A DNA stretch of 64,000 nucleotides from Trichothermofontia sp964536415 (lineage in GTDB: Bacteria; Cyanobacteriota; Cyanobacteriia; B231). Shown piece by piece: positions 26,039 through 34,925 of this stretch (position 1 is the stretch's first letter; every line of letters begins with the position of its first letter). The notes under the pieces are model-generated. The model ran no database searches and was not told the DNA's origin. It worked only from the letters and a program-made list of their open reading frames with translations. The stretch covers positions 48,652 to 112,651 of the forward strand of contig CAZHXN010000002.1 in NCBI GenBank assembly GCA_964536415.1, read 5' to 3'. The position numbers were made by a program, and so were the translations under genes.

Positions 26039-26704
26039 TTAAAATTCAATGCCGGGTTGAGCTTTAATTTTCTGTTCACGGAGGGGGTGCTTAATCAAGG
26101 TCATTTCAGTGACTAGATCGGCCTGTTCGATCAAGGCAGTGGGAGCACCCCGTCCTGTCAGGATCACATGGGTATCCGGGGGTTTGCTGGCCAGTCCTGC
26201 TAACACTTGGTCTGTGGATAGATACCCGTGCTTGAGGGCGACATTCACCTCATCCAGCAGAATGGTCCGAAAGTCTGGATTATGGAGGAAGGTGAGGGCT
26301 TTTTCCCAGGCGTGTTGGGCCATTGCCCGATCGCGATCGCGGTCCTGGGTTTCCCAGGTAAAGCCCTCCCCCATTGCGTGGAATTCTAGTTGGGGTGCAG
26401 TCCCATTCGGTGCAGTCGCCCAGGGCGCAAACGCCGCCTTTTCCGCTGGTTCCCACGCGCCTTTGATAAACTGCACCACTGCGACCCGAAACCCATGACC
26501 GAGCGATCGCAATACCATTCCCAGTGCTGCCGTGGTTTTGCCTTTGCCATTACCCGTATGGACAATAATCAGGCCCTTCGTTTGGGTACATTCGGCAAGG
26601 CGTTCTGCCTGAACTTGCTTGCGCCGTTGCATCTTTTGACGATACTGCTCTGGCGTGAGGGCATCCAGTGGGGTGACGAGGCGATCGAGGTCTAGGTCTG
26701 TCAT
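26039..26704 (-). CDS. cobO: Cob(I)yrinic acid a,c-diamide adenosyltransferase
   Basis: A 221-residue CobO/BtuR-type enzyme that transfers adenosyl from ATP to reduced corrinoid in cobalamin synthesis. The modified P-loop HTGNGKGKTTAALGM is at about residues 49-63. Further family blocks are VAVVQFIKGAW, LEFHAMGEGFTWETQD, RTILLDEVNVALKHGYL and DTHVILTGRGAP. The N-terminal 35 residues are a charged extension typical of the family. Start ATG 26704. The substrate product would serve B12 enzymes such as the radical SAM protein at 8.3-9.9 kb, though they are not linked. Confidence 0.95.
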   Translation of the reverse strand: MTDLDLDRLVTPLDALTPEQYRQKMQRRKQVQAERLAECTQTKGLIIVHTGNGKGKTTAALGMVLRSLGHGFRVAVVQFIKGAWEPAEKAAFAPWATAPNGTAPQLEFHAMGEGFTWETQDRDRDRAMAQHAWEKALTFLHNPDFRTILLDEVNVALKHGYLSTDQVLAGLASKPPDTHVILTGRGAPTALIEQADLVTEMTLIKHPLREQKIKAQPGIEF

Positions 26705-26785
26705 AGGAGGTGGGTGGCGTTAGCCAAACGATGATGAGCAAGGACGGGGAAGCGTGTTGGCATTAACCTGAACCTGGGCAGACGT

Positions 26786-28300
26786 TTAACGGTCATGGGA
26801 ATGATTTGTCTGAGGCGACGTTGCCTGAACATCCAGGGGGGTAATGGCAAAAACATGATACCCCCAGGCGGGTAAGTCTAAGTACAACCCCTGCTGGCGC
26901 AAATTGCTGCCCGATCGTTCATAGCGGTAGGGTCCCATGAGGTCTTTAAACTCGTAGTGTTGGTCGGCCAAATGGGCGATCGGGAGGGGGACATAGCACT
27001 GACCCTGGATCGGGGCGTAGTTGATCGCAACTAACCAAGTCTCGGTTAGGTATTGCCACAGATAGAGAATGAACTGGTTCCAGGTGGAATTGTCCCCCCA
27101 GGCTGGGATTGCATCCAGCAGTTGCCAGGTGCCCTCACGCACGATCGGGTGTTTCAGGCAGCTCAACAACCGTTGGTAGAATGCCTGAATGTTGGGGTCG
27201 ATCGCTTCTGTCGCGGCCCGAAGCAGGTGTACTGAAGTGCGTAACTTGCGACCAGTGAATTGCCCCTGATGGAAGAACCGTAACCCAGGGGCTAAGAAGG
27301 TAATGAGGGCGGCAGCCTGGTGAACATCCGGTGGGAAGGCTGTTGCTGCCCGCCGCTCATCGTGGTTTTCCAGAAACCGAGCCAATTTGCGCTGAAAGGC
27401 CATGTCAGCCCGCAGGTGATCGCGCACTGAATACACGTTGCGGGCTTCCAGGCGATCGTAGAGACGTTTGTCGTAGGTGTAGTCAAACCCCTGCTGTTGT
27501 AAGGTCCACTCCAAATCCCAATACACTTCCGCCATCAAGACAAAATCGGGGTGTGTTTGACGAACTTGGGCGATCGCCGCTTCCCAGAAGGGCGCACAGG
27601 CAATGCCCCAGGTCCGCTCAAAGACTTCCGGGAGGACCAGCATGGCCATATCACAGCGCACGCCGTCACATTGGGTTGCAATTTTGGTGAGGGTCTCTCG
27701 CATGGCCGCCTGAAGCTGGGGATTGCCGTAGTTCAATTGCAGCGTGTCTGGCCAACCGGGGAAGTAGGGGTCCCGCCCGTGGGCAAAAATTCGAGACCCT
27801 GTCGGTGACTCTAAACGGTAATAGTTCTGGGGTTCTCGCGCTAAATCGGCCTCAGTTCCGGCAATATAAAACTCTGGATGGGTTTGGGTCCACGGATGAT
27901 CGGGAGCCGTGTGGTTAGGGACAAAATCCAGCATTAACCGCAATCCCCGTTGTTGCAGGCGCGATCGCAACCGACTGAGGGCCGCATTTCCCCCCCATTC
28001 CTTGGCTACCGTGTAGTCGGTAATGGCAAAACCTGATCCGCCAATATCGGCTTCCTGAAGATCAGGCAGATCGATGAGAAATTGCTCCCGCCAACCCGGA
28101 TGCGATCGTGACACTTGGCGTCCCACTGGTCCCGTTTGCCATACACTCAATAACCAAATCCAGTCAAAGCCGGCCTCGGCATAGGCATCTAGCTCCACAT
28201 CGGGCCAATCATCCAGCGTTGCCGGTCGCCCCAACTGTTGGGAGAGGGCAGTCAGGTAGACTCGTGTATTGAGTTGGTACAAACTAGGATAGGTCGGCAT
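26786..28300 (-). CDS. Alpha-amylase family glycoside hydrolase (GH13)
   Basis: A 504-residue (beta/alpha)8 barrel enzyme with all four GH13 regions: LMLDFVPNHTAPDHPW (region I), GVRCDMAML with the nucleophile Asp at about 216 (region II), LMAEVYW with the acid/base Glu at about 257 (region III), and LENHDERRA with the stabilising Asp at about 312 (region IV). There is no signal peptide, so it acts in the cytoplasm, probably on glycogen-derived or storage glucans. The compact C-terminal domain (about 420-490) is beta-rich. The exact specificity cannot be set; sucrose- or trehalose-type specificity is not excluded. Start ATG 28300. Confidence 0.9.
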   Translation of the reverse strand: MPTYPSLYQLNTRVYLTALSQQLGRPATLDDWPDVELDAYAEAGFDWIWLLSVWQTGPVGRQVSRSHPGWREQFLIDLPDLQEADIGGSGFAITDYTVAKEWGGNAALSRLRSRLQQRGLRLMLDFVPNHTAPDHPWTQTHPEFYIAGTEADLAREPQNYYRLESPTGSRIFAHGRDPYFPGWPDTLQLNYGNPQLQAAMRETLTKIATQCDGVRCDMAMLVLPEVFERTWGIACAPFWEAAIAQVRQTHPDFVLMAEVYWDLEWTLQQQGFDYTYDKRLYDRLEARNVYSVRDHLRADMAFQRKLARFLENHDERRAATAFPPDVHQAAALITFLAPGLRFFHQGQFTGRKLRTSVHLLRAATEAIDPNIQAFYQRLLSCLKHPIVREGTWQLLDAIPAWGDNSTWNQFILYLWQYLTETWLVAINYAPIQGQCYVPLPIAHLADQHYEFKDLMGPYRYERSGSNLRQQGLYLDLPAWGYHVFAITPLDVQATSPQTNHSHDR

Positions 28301-28451
28301 GGTTCACAGACCAAACGCTGGGAGGTTGTCTCCATTAAGTCCATACAATTAGGGACACCCGTGTAAAAAGGCGAAATCTTTTAAGAAATCTTTTGGCTCT
28401 TCTGAGATTTTGGTGTAACAGTACAAACAGCTACAAATTAAGGGACTAAAA

Positions 28452-28499
28452 TGCTGAGTTTAGGGTGGGAGGGCTACGCCTCCCACCCTAAACTCAGCA
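28452..28499. repeat. Perfect 21-bp hairpin element, copy A (TGCTGAGTTTAGGGT type)
   Basis: Left arm 28452-28472 begins TGCTGAGTTTAGGGTGGG and pairs perfectly with 28479-28499 around a GCTACG loop. It shares the arm start TGAGTTTA-GGT-GG with a second hairpin at 51506-51548 and a lone half-copy at 34768. It lies in the 256-bp gap between the GH13 gene and a glycosyltransferase gene, about 58 bp before the latter's ATG, so it is probably transcribed as a stable hairpin. Confidence 0.75.
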
Positions 28500-28556
28500 G
28501 AACCAATCTTGTAAGGTTGATTCAGGGGTTGATTCAATGATCCGGTAAACCGTCCT

Positions 28557-29552
28557 ATGCACCTGTTAGAAACTGTTGGTCTTGTCGCGATCGGACGGAA
28601 TGAAGGGGAACGTCTACGTCAGTGTCTACAGGCCGCTGTCGATCGCGTCGCCACAATCGTCTATGTCGATTCCGGGTCCACGGATGACAGCGTGGCCTTT
28701 GCCCGTTCGTTGGGGGTAGCCGTTGTTGAGCTTGATTTGTCAACGCCCTTTACCGCCGCCCGTGCGCGTAATGCGGGGCTGGCCCAGTTGCTCGCCCTCA
28801 ATCCCCAGCTTGAGTTTGTGCAGTTTGTTGATGGAGATTGTGAACTGGTGCCCGGTTGGTTAGAACGGGCCTATGCCGAATTGAGCCAACACCCAAAGTG
28901 GGCCGTTGTGTGTGGTCGTCGTCGGGAACGCTTTCCGGAGCGATCGCCCTACAATCGGCTGTGTGATATCGAGTGGGACACCCCCATTGGGGAAACGACC
29001 GCCTGCGGTGGCGATGCCATGATGCGGGTGGTGGCCCTCCAGCAGGTGGGTGGCTTCAATCCCGATATGATTGCGGGTGAGGAGCCAGAACTCTGCCTTC
29101 GCCTGCGGCAACAGGGTTGGCAAATCTGGCGCTTGGAGGCGGAGATGACCCGCCACGATGCCCAAATGACCGACTTTCGCCAATGGTGGAAACGGATGGT
29201 GCGATCGGGCCACGCCTTTGCCGAAGGAGCCGCGCTGCACGGCAACACGCCTGAACGCTATAACGTCAAACCCAGTCAACGGATCTGGTTGTGGGGATTT
29301 GGGGTGCCCCTGCTCAGCATCGGAGGGACTGCCTTGACCCAGGGCTGGAGTTTACTGTTGCTGGCGGGCTATCCCTTGTCTGCCCTGCGCATCTATCGCC
29401 ACACAAGGGCACGGGGCTTTACCGCTGCGGAATCTCGTCTCTATGCCCTCGCCTGCACGATCGGCAAATTCCCAGAATTTCAGGGCCAGCTTCAGTTTTG
29501 GCTGGGCAAGTACCTTCTACACCGCCCAGCGACCTTAATCGAGTATAAATAA
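28557..29552 (+). CDS. Family 2 glycosyltransferase, membrane-associated
   Basis: A 331-residue GT-A fold enzyme. The N-terminus (VGLVAIGRNEGERLRQCLQA, YVDSGSTDDSVAFA) and the metal-binding FVDGDCELVPGW are typical for GT2. The acceptor side has GGDAMMRV, QQVGGFNPDMIAGEEPEL and the general-base region ELCLRLRQQGW. Hydrophobic stretches at about 242-280 suggest peripheral membrane attachment. Sugar and acceptor unknown; the family often makes cell-surface glycans. Start ATG 28557. It is followed, after 74 bp, by the DUF3120 gene. Confidence 0.9.
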   Translation: MHLLETVGLVAIGRNEGERLRQCLQAAVDRVATIVYVDSGSTDDSVAFARSLGVAVVELDLSTPFTAARARNAGLAQLLALNPQLEFVQFVDGDCELVPGWLERAYAELSQHPKWAVVCGRRRERFPERSPYNRLCDIEWDTPIGETTACGGDAMMRVVALQQVGGFNPDMIAGEEPELCLRLRQQGWQIWRLEAEMTRHDAQMTDFRQWWKRMVRSGHAFAEGAALHGNTPERYNVKPSQRIWLWGFGVPLLSIGGTALTQGWSLLLLAGYPLSALRIYRHTRARGFTAAESRLYALACTIGKFPEFQGQLQFWLGKYLLHRPATLIEYK

Positions 29553-29626
29553 AGGTAATAAATCCCCCAGGGGGGGATATTAGTGTGATATGTTTAGAAA
29601 CGTAAATTAAAAGACTTAACATTCCT

Positions 29627-30340
29627 TTGATTTCAGGACCCCTTTCCCAGGCAATTGCCCTGCGGATTCAGCAGGTGGGGGAGCAAACCCTGCCAAAATT
29701 GGCTAGCCCCGCGCTGCTGGCCTTTATGGCTGCCGTCTTTTTAGTTTCTGTCCCCGTCTTTGTTCAGGCCCCCCTCGTGCGGATTCTGCCTTGGCTGAGT
29801 TTAGGAATGACAGGGATGTGGTGGTGGCTTAGCCGTTGGTTGCTGGCCCGTCCTGCAACCCATCACTGGGGGGATCTCCTGTGGGGCTTTAGCTGGACGT
29901 GGTTAGCGGGTTCCCTCTATTGGGGCTGGTTGCGGTGGGAGCCATCTTGGCATTTGCCCCTAGAGGCGATCGCCCTTCCCATTGTCCTCGTATGCCTACT
30001 GCGCCAGCGTTTCGTGATGGGGAGCTTTTTCTACAGTGGCTCCCTTTTGGGAACGGCGATCACGGATCTGTACTTTTATCTGGTGGATCTGATTCCTGAC
30101 TGGCGACAGTTGATGCAGGTCGAACCGAGCCTTGCCTTCTCAGTTTTGCAACAGGCTGTTACAAAAGTCCAAACGCCTTGGGGATATAGTTGGGCGGCGC
30201 TATTGGGTAGTACGCTGGCGGTGATTGGGCTGATGGCCCTGTGCCAGCGTCAGTTACCCTGGCGGGTGTTTAGCGGCGCGATCCTGGGTACGATTTTGGT
30301 GGATGGGTTGTTTTGGCTGTCGGCCACGATCGGTGAGTAG
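29627..30340 (+). CDS. DUF3120 integral membrane protein
   Basis: A 237-residue protein with about six membrane segments (for example LLAFMAAVFLVSVPVFVQAP, WSLGMTGMWWWLSRWLL-like and LLGSTLAVIGLMALCQ). It matches the cyanobacterial DUF3120 family in length and in the block QRFVMGSFFYSGSLLGTAITDLYFYLVDLIPDW. Function unknown. The start is probably TTG 29627, because no ATG or GTG lies near the N-terminus of the family alignment; the first ATG is about 33 codons inside. Confidence 0.86.
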   Translation: MISGPLSQAIALRIQQVGEQTLPKLASPALLAFMAAVFLVSVPVFVQAPLVRILPWLSLGMTGMWWWLSRWLLARPATHHWGDLLWGFSWTWLAGSLYWGWLRWEPSWHLPLEAIALPIVLVCLLRQRFVMGSFFYSGSLLGTAITDLYFYLVDLIPDWRQLMQVEPSLAFSVLQQAVTKVQTPWGYSWAALLGSTLAVIGLMALCQRQLPWRVFSGAILGTILVDGLFWLSATIGE

Positions 30341-30377
30341 TCTTGGTCTTGGGCCTCTCGGTTATTGAACCAGAGAG

Positions 30378-31295
30378 CTAGAGGATATTGACCAACGCTT
30401 CCCGTACCTTGGGATATTGATAGTTAAAGCCGCTGGCGATCGTGCGTTCAGGGATGACCTGCTGCCCTTCCAGGACCACTTGGGCGGCATCCCCCAGGAT
30501 GGTGTGTAGAACAAAATCGGGGACTGGTAGCCAGGAGGGACGGTGGAGAACACTGGCTAATACGCGACAGAATTCGGCCATACGGACGGGATTCGGAGCC
30601 GTCGCATTATAAACCCCTGCCATACTGGGATCGGTGATGGCTTTGAGAATCAGGCTCACCAGATCATCGCGGTGAATCCAGGAAAACCACTGGCGACCAC
30701 TGCCGATCGGTCCCCCGGCGAAGAGCTTAAAGGGGGGCAACATCTTGGCGATCGCGCCACCCATACCCAGGACAATGCCACTGCGCAAAATCACCAGCCG
30801 TACCCCACTGGCCTGAACCGCCTGCGCCTCCGCTTCCCAGGCTTGGCACACCTGGGCCAGAAAATCCGCAGCGGGGGGACTGGTTTCATCGAACCGGGCA
30901 GTTTCGCTGGTGCCGTAATATCCGATCGCCGAGGCACTCACTAGGACCTGGGGTTTAGGGTCTGCCTGGGTGATCGCGGTAACCAGGTTACGGGTGGTCA
31001 GTTGGCGACTTTCCAGAATTACCTGCTTGCGGGCCGGAGTCCAGCGTTCATCGGCGATCGCGGCTCCGGCCAGATTCACTACGGCCTCACAACCGCTCAG
31101 GGTTTGTTGCCAAGCCCCCGGTTCAGTTGGCGTATAGACGACCACGGTGACCTGGGGGAAGGTAGCTGGGGGGAAGAGTTGCCGTGCCGGTTCAGGCCGC
31201 CGGGTGAGGACAACCAGTTCATGCCCCGCAGCGCTGGCCTGCTCGACGAGCCGTTGGCCCACAAATCCTGTTGCGCCGGTAATTGCAATTTTCAT
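30378..31295 (-). CDS. TIGR01777 family NAD(P)-dependent epimerase/oxidoreductase
   Basis: A 305-residue extended SDR. Seen: the Rossmann motif ITGATGFVGQRLVEQ, VVNLAGAAIADERWT, the YxxxK-type region replaced by SASAIGYYGTSE as usual in the family, and LRSGIVLGMGGAIAKMLPPF. The C-terminal DUF1731 domain ends the protein (PDFVLHTILGDAAQVVLEGQQVIP). In plants and cyanobacteria the homologue is sometimes linked to division (SulA-like), but this is not certain. Start ATG 31295. Confidence 0.93.
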   Translation of the reverse strand: MKIAITGATGFVGQRLVEQASAAGHELVVLTRRPEPARQLFPPATFPQVTVVVYTPTEPGAWQQTLSGCEAVVNLAGAAIADERWTPARKQVILESRQLTTRNLVTAITQADPKPQVLVSASAIGYYGTSETARFDETSPPAADFLAQVCQAWEAEAQAVQASGVRLVILRSGIVLGMGGAIAKMLPPFKLFAGGPIGSGRQWFSWIHRDDLVSLILKAITDPSMAGVYNATAPNPVRMAEFCRVLASVLHRPSWLPVPDFVLHTILGDAAQVVLEGQQVIPERTIASGFNYQYPKVREALVNIL

Positions 31296-31502
31296 ATCCT
31301 TTGGCTACCCCACACTTACAGAGCGTTCTGACTCAATCATTCTTCCTAATATCTTCCTAATAAGATACTGGGGATTGAGCGACGGGAGGGGATGGGTCGG
31401 TGGTGGGGCGTGTCTGCGATTCTTTCCCGGAGACGCTACGCGAACGACAGATTGGTTTATATTGCCTGGGGACACCTTTGGGTTACGGGTACAGCCGCAC
31501 GT

Positions 31503-32498
31503 ATGCGCAAGCTCTATTTTTTACTTCCGGGGACTGGCCCGCAGTTTGCCTGCGGGGGCTTATGGGCAGAACTGAAGATTTATGATCTGGCCGGTCAGCT
31601 TGGGGAAGCGGCGATCGTCACCTATCGCCAGCGGGAAAAGGACACCCTGTTTTTAGACGATGTGTTGCGGGCAAAAGCGCTAGACGATGTGATCTTTGTC
31701 CTGAGTTGGGGGTTTGATGTGCCCAAATTGGCGGCACGGTTGCGCCACCAGCAAGTGGTTTACCATGCCCATAGTGCGGGGTATGGATTTCGCTTGCCGT
31801 CGCGGATTCCCATTATTACGGTCAGTCGCAATACGATGGGCTACTGGGGCCAGCGATCGCCCCATGCGCTCATTTATTATTTACCTAATCAAATCGCTGA
31901 TGAGTTTACAAATTTAGGTCGAGCGCGGGATATTGATGTGTTAGTCCAGGCGCGGAAATCATCGACTTATTTACTTAAGGAATTGATCCCGGCGTTACAG
32001 TCGGTTTGTCGGGTTGAGGTGGTTAATACCTATGTAGAGAATCTGCCCCAACTGTTTAATCGGGCTAAGGTTTATCTCTATGATTCGGCGGAATACTGGG
32101 CACAGCAAGGGGTCACGGAGGGATTTGGCTTACAACCTCTAGAGGCGATGGCCTGTGGGTGTCAGGTTTTTTCTAGTGTGAATCATGGCTTATCGGATTA
32201 TCTTGATCCGGGATTTAATTGCGAGAAAATTGCGGGCTATTCCCTCGCCTATGATCGCCAACGTATTCTCGCCGCGATCGCCCACTATCCCCAGTTCACC
32301 CTCTCGGAACAGGTATTAGCGGAATATCGAGCACCCAATATTCGCGATCGCTTGACCAAAATCCTCGCAGACCTAAATCAATTCTTTGACTATCCCTTGA
32401 CTGAACAAACCCCAATTTTGGACTTTAGTCAGGTGGATTTTTTGATACGCAAATCCCAAAGGGCTTGGCAGAAAATTCGCCATAAGTTGGGTATTTGA
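31503..32498 (+). CDS. Glycosyltransferase (GT4-like) of unknown specificity
   Basis: A 331-residue GT-B-like enzyme. The N-terminus MRKLYFLLPGTGPQFACGGLWAELK has the glycine-rich donor-loop form, and the C-terminal half holds the GT4-type sequence YWAQQGVTEGFGLQPLEAMACGCQVFSS with the conserved Glu pair. The open frame continues upstream to ATG 31392, but that part (RRRYANDR) lies on the GGAGACGCTACGCGAACG intergenic motif and is unlike the family, so ATG 31503 is preferred. Substrate unknown; located away from the polysaccharide island. Confidence 0.82.
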   Translation: MRKLYFLLPGTGPQFACGGLWAELKIYDLAGQLGEAAIVTYRQREKDTLFLDDVLRAKALDDVIFVLSWGFDVPKLAARLRHQQVVYHAHSAGYGFRLPSRIPIITVSRNTMGYWGQRSPHALIYYLPNQIADEFTNLGRARDIDVLVQARKSSTYLLKELIPALQSVCRVEVVNTYVENLPQLFNRAKVYLYDSAEYWAQQGVTEGFGLQPLEAMACGCQVFSSVNHGLSDYLDPGFNCEKIAGYSLAYDRQRILAAIAHYPQFTLSEQVLAEYRAPNIRDRLTKILADLNQFFDYPLTEQTPILDFSQVDFLIRKSQRAWQKIRHKLGI

Positions 32499-32549
32499 AT
32501 TTTGAATTTTAGATTTTAGATTTTAGATTTTGGAGTTTAGATTTTTAGG
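32492..32549. repeat. Tandem AT-rich heptamer repeat (ATTTTAG)
   Basis: ATTTGAATTTTGAATTTTAG is followed by several further ATTTTAG units, ending just before the acetamidase ATG at 32562. Simple-sequence tandem repeat; it may affect promoter strength by slippage. Confidence 0.7.
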
Positions 32550-32561
32550 TTCTTCATCCCG

Positions 32562-33575
32562 ATGCAGACTCATCATCTCCTGGCTACCTGTGATACGGTT
32601 CACCTGGGGGGGTTTTCTGACCAGTTGCCCCCAGCTCTAGAAGTGGATTCCGGCGATCGCATTACGGTGGAAACTTTTACCGGCTTTTATATCTGTGATC
32701 AAGCACCGGCTGCTTTTGCACCGCCGGCGTTGCTGGCGATTCGTGACCAACTGCCTCCCCACCGTCGCGTGGGTCCTGGCTCCCATTTACTCACGGGTCC
32801 CATTGGGGTCCGACAGGCGGAACCGGGGATGGTGCTGGAGGTGCAGTTAGAGGCGATCGCGCCGCGTCTGGCAATGGGGTTTAATGCGATTCGATCGGGC
32901 TGGGGCTGCCTCCCCCACCGCTTCCAGGCATCAGCCCTGAACTTTATTCCCCTAGACTTAGACCAGAACACCGCTGAATTTCCCCCCGGCTCAGGGATTC
33001 AGATTCCCCTACACCCGTTTTTTGGCATTTTGGGCGTCGCCACGGCAGCCGAGCAACGCAGTTCGATTCCCCCTGGTCTTTATGGTGGCAACCTGGATAA
33101 CCGCCACCTGCAAGCGGGGAGTCGTTTATTTTTGCCGATCTTCCTACCGGGTGCCCAGTTTTCGATCGGGGATGGACACGCGGTTCAGGGGGATGGGGAA
33201 GTTGATGTGACAGCCCTGGAAACCTCGATGAATGGGACTCTCCGGCTCATCGTGCGGCCCGCCGACTTGGCTAGCAAGCTGCCCCTGCCCTTTGCCGAAA
33301 CCCCAACCCACTGGATCACAATGGGCTTTGCCGAGACCCTGGATGCTGCCTGCACGATCGCCCTGGAAAAGATGATTACCTTCCTGGAGCAGTGGGCGGG
33401 CCTATCGGCCCAGGATGCCTATATTCTCTGTAGTCTAGCCGTGGATTTTCATATTACCCAGGTGGTGAATCAGCCCATGCGGGGTGTCCACGGGTTGTTA
33501 CCCAAGACCCTTTTCCCCCAGCCCATTACGGTATCATCGCCATCGGAAGAACTGTCTGAGTCACAAGCAGTTTAA
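32562..33575 (+). CDS. Acetamidase/formamidase family protein
   Basis: A 337-residue FmdA/AmdA-type amidase that would hydrolyse formamide or a short amide to ammonia. Seen: GDRITVETFTG, GPIGVRQAEPGMVLEVQLEAI, FFGILGVATA, PPGLYGGNLDNRHLQAG, LPGAQFSIGDGHAVQGDGEVDVTALETSM and VDFHITQVVN. The family binds zinc through Asp/His residues in the GDGHAxQGDGE segment. It is followed after 44 bp by a TSUP permease gene, likely in one operon. Physiological substrate unknown. Confidence 0.92.
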   Translation: MQTHHLLATCDTVHLGGFSDQLPPALEVDSGDRITVETFTGFYICDQAPAAFAPPALLAIRDQLPPHRRVGPGSHLLTGPIGVRQAEPGMVLEVQLEAIAPRLAMGFNAIRSGWGCLPHRFQASALNFIPLDLDQNTAEFPPGSGIQIPLHPFFGILGVATAAEQRSSIPPGLYGGNLDNRHLQAGSRLFLPIFLPGAQFSIGDGHAVQGDGEVDVTALETSMNGTLRLIVRPADLASKLPLPFAETPTHWITMGFAETLDAACTIALEKMITFLEQWAGLSAQDAYILCSLAVDFHITQVVNQPMRGVHGLLPKTLFPQPITVSSPSEELSESQAV

Positions 33576-33619
33576 TCGCAAGCAGTCTGAATCGACCGTA
33601 ACAGGGGATCGGGTAACAG

Positions 33620-34444
33620 ATGGATTGGCTAATTTTAATGAGCGCGGGGCTGGTCGCTGGGATTATGGCGGGTCTCTTGGGCATTGGCGGCGGGACGGTT
33701 CTGGTCCCAATTATGATCGCCCTAGGACATAGCACGGTGGAAGCGGTGGCTACCAGTAGCTTGTCGATCGTCATTACCTCCCTATCGGGTAGCATTCAAA
33801 ACTGGCGTATGGGCTATCTAGACCTCAAGCGGGTGTTAGCTTTAGGGTTTCCCGCCCTGGCAACGGCCCAGTTGGGGGTCTGGTTAGTGAACTTAAGTAA
33901 ACAGTTTTCACCCGGTTTGCTAACCGCCGCTTTTGCTGCCTTTTTGCTGATCAATATTGGTCTGGTTTCCTGGCGTAACTACATTGTCACCCAACAACAA
34001 CGTTACATCGAGAAGTTAGCGCTGACTACGGATATTCCCCCCACTGAGCGCTTAAGTCCCCTGTCTAAGCAAATGCATCCCCTATTGGCCCGTGTGATCA
34101 CAGGGGGGTTTGCCGGTATGTTAGCCGGTGTCTTTGGCATTGGGGGTGGAATTATCTTGGTGCCGTTGCAAATGCTATTGCTGCACGAACCGATTAAACT
34201 AGCCATTCAGACCAGCTTGGGGGTTATTATTATCACTGCCTTATCTGCTAGTGTGGGCCATGCCATCAGTGGCAATATCTTACCGATCGCGGGTCTCTTG
34301 TTAGGCATGGGGGGCTTGTTCGGTGCCCAAATCAGTACCCGTCTGTTGCCAAAATTACCGGATGAAATCGTCAGCCTCCTGTTTCGAGGCTTCCTGGGTT
34401 TGATGTCGATTTACCTATTTTGGAAAGCTTGGCAACAGTGGTAA
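33620..34444 (+). CDS. TauE/SafE (TSUP) family permease
   Basis: A 274-residue membrane protein with two homologous halves. Each begins with a glycine-rich motif, GIMAGLLGIGGGTVLVPIM at about residue 12 and GMLAGVFGIGGGIILVPLQ at about residue 165, and about eight membrane helices are expected. The family exports or imports sulfite, organosulfonates or other organic anions. The substrate is not readable. The 44-bp gap to the amidase gene suggests co-transcription, so a substrate or product of the amidase is a guess only. Confidence 0.92.
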   Translation: MDWLILMSAGLVAGIMAGLLGIGGGTVLVPIMIALGHSTVEAVATSSLSIVITSLSGSIQNWRMGYLDLKRVLALGFPALATAQLGVWLVNLSKQFSPGLLTAAFAAFLLINIGLVSWRNYIVTQQQRYIEKLALTTDIPPTERLSPLSKQMHPLLARVITGGFAGMLAGVFGIGGGIILVPLQMLLLHEPIKLAIQTSLGVIIITALSASVGHAISGNILPIAGLLLGMGGLFGAQISTRLLPKLPDEIVSLLFRGFLGLMSIYLFWKAWQQW

Positions 34445-34925
34445 TAATTACCTGCCGATCGCACGATCGGGTTGGCAGAAATCAACTAGAAAATTAAGTA
34501 AATATACCCAGAGAAGTACTGGCGGCGTGATCAGGTTTGTCTGTAATTTTAGCCAATACAAGCAGTCCCTATAACGAATCGCTATACTGGAAACTATCCA
34601 GACCTAAAAGCAGGTTGGATTCACAGCCGAATAGGTATTTCTCAGAACGATTTACCATCCGGAAGCAGTATAGTCAGTGCTGTATCCCTGGATAGCGACA
34701 TCTAAATTGCGCGATTTGAGTCGCGTTCATGTACATCCATTGAAACCTATCTATCTGGCATAGACGACTGAGTTTAGGGTGTTATCTCGTTAATAGTTGT
34801 CAAGTTTTAACCCAGCGATCGTCGCAATTGACATAGCAATTTGGCCAGTTTTGAGATGCCCGCTGGTGACGGGGATGGCTGAATGCCGATGCTGGACAAT
34901 CAGTCAGACCAGGAGTCATGACATC
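34445..34925. other. Intergenic region before the RTX gene
   Basis: About 480 bp with no convincing gene. It holds a short palindrome (CCGATCG-CA-CGATCGG at about 34455) soon after the permease stop and a half-copy of the hairpin element at 34768-34781. I see no promoter I can defend. Confidence 0.5.
34768..34781 (+). repeat. Half-copy of the CTGAGTTTAGGGT hairpin element
   Basis: CTGAGTTTAGGGTG is identical to the left arm start of the hairpin at 28452. The right arm is absent: GTTATCTCG follows. Could be a decayed copy or a chance 14-mer. Confidence 0.45.

Noticed and set aside
8260..26704. Functional link between the B12-binding radical SAM gene and cobO
   Set aside because: They are about 16 kb apart with unrelated genes between; a shared role is possible but not shown by position.
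28421..28434. GTA-N8-TAC (NtcA-type site) before the glycosyltransferase at 28557
   Set aside because: The -10-like TAAAAT lies only 12 bp away rather than about 22, and the site is a common chance pattern.
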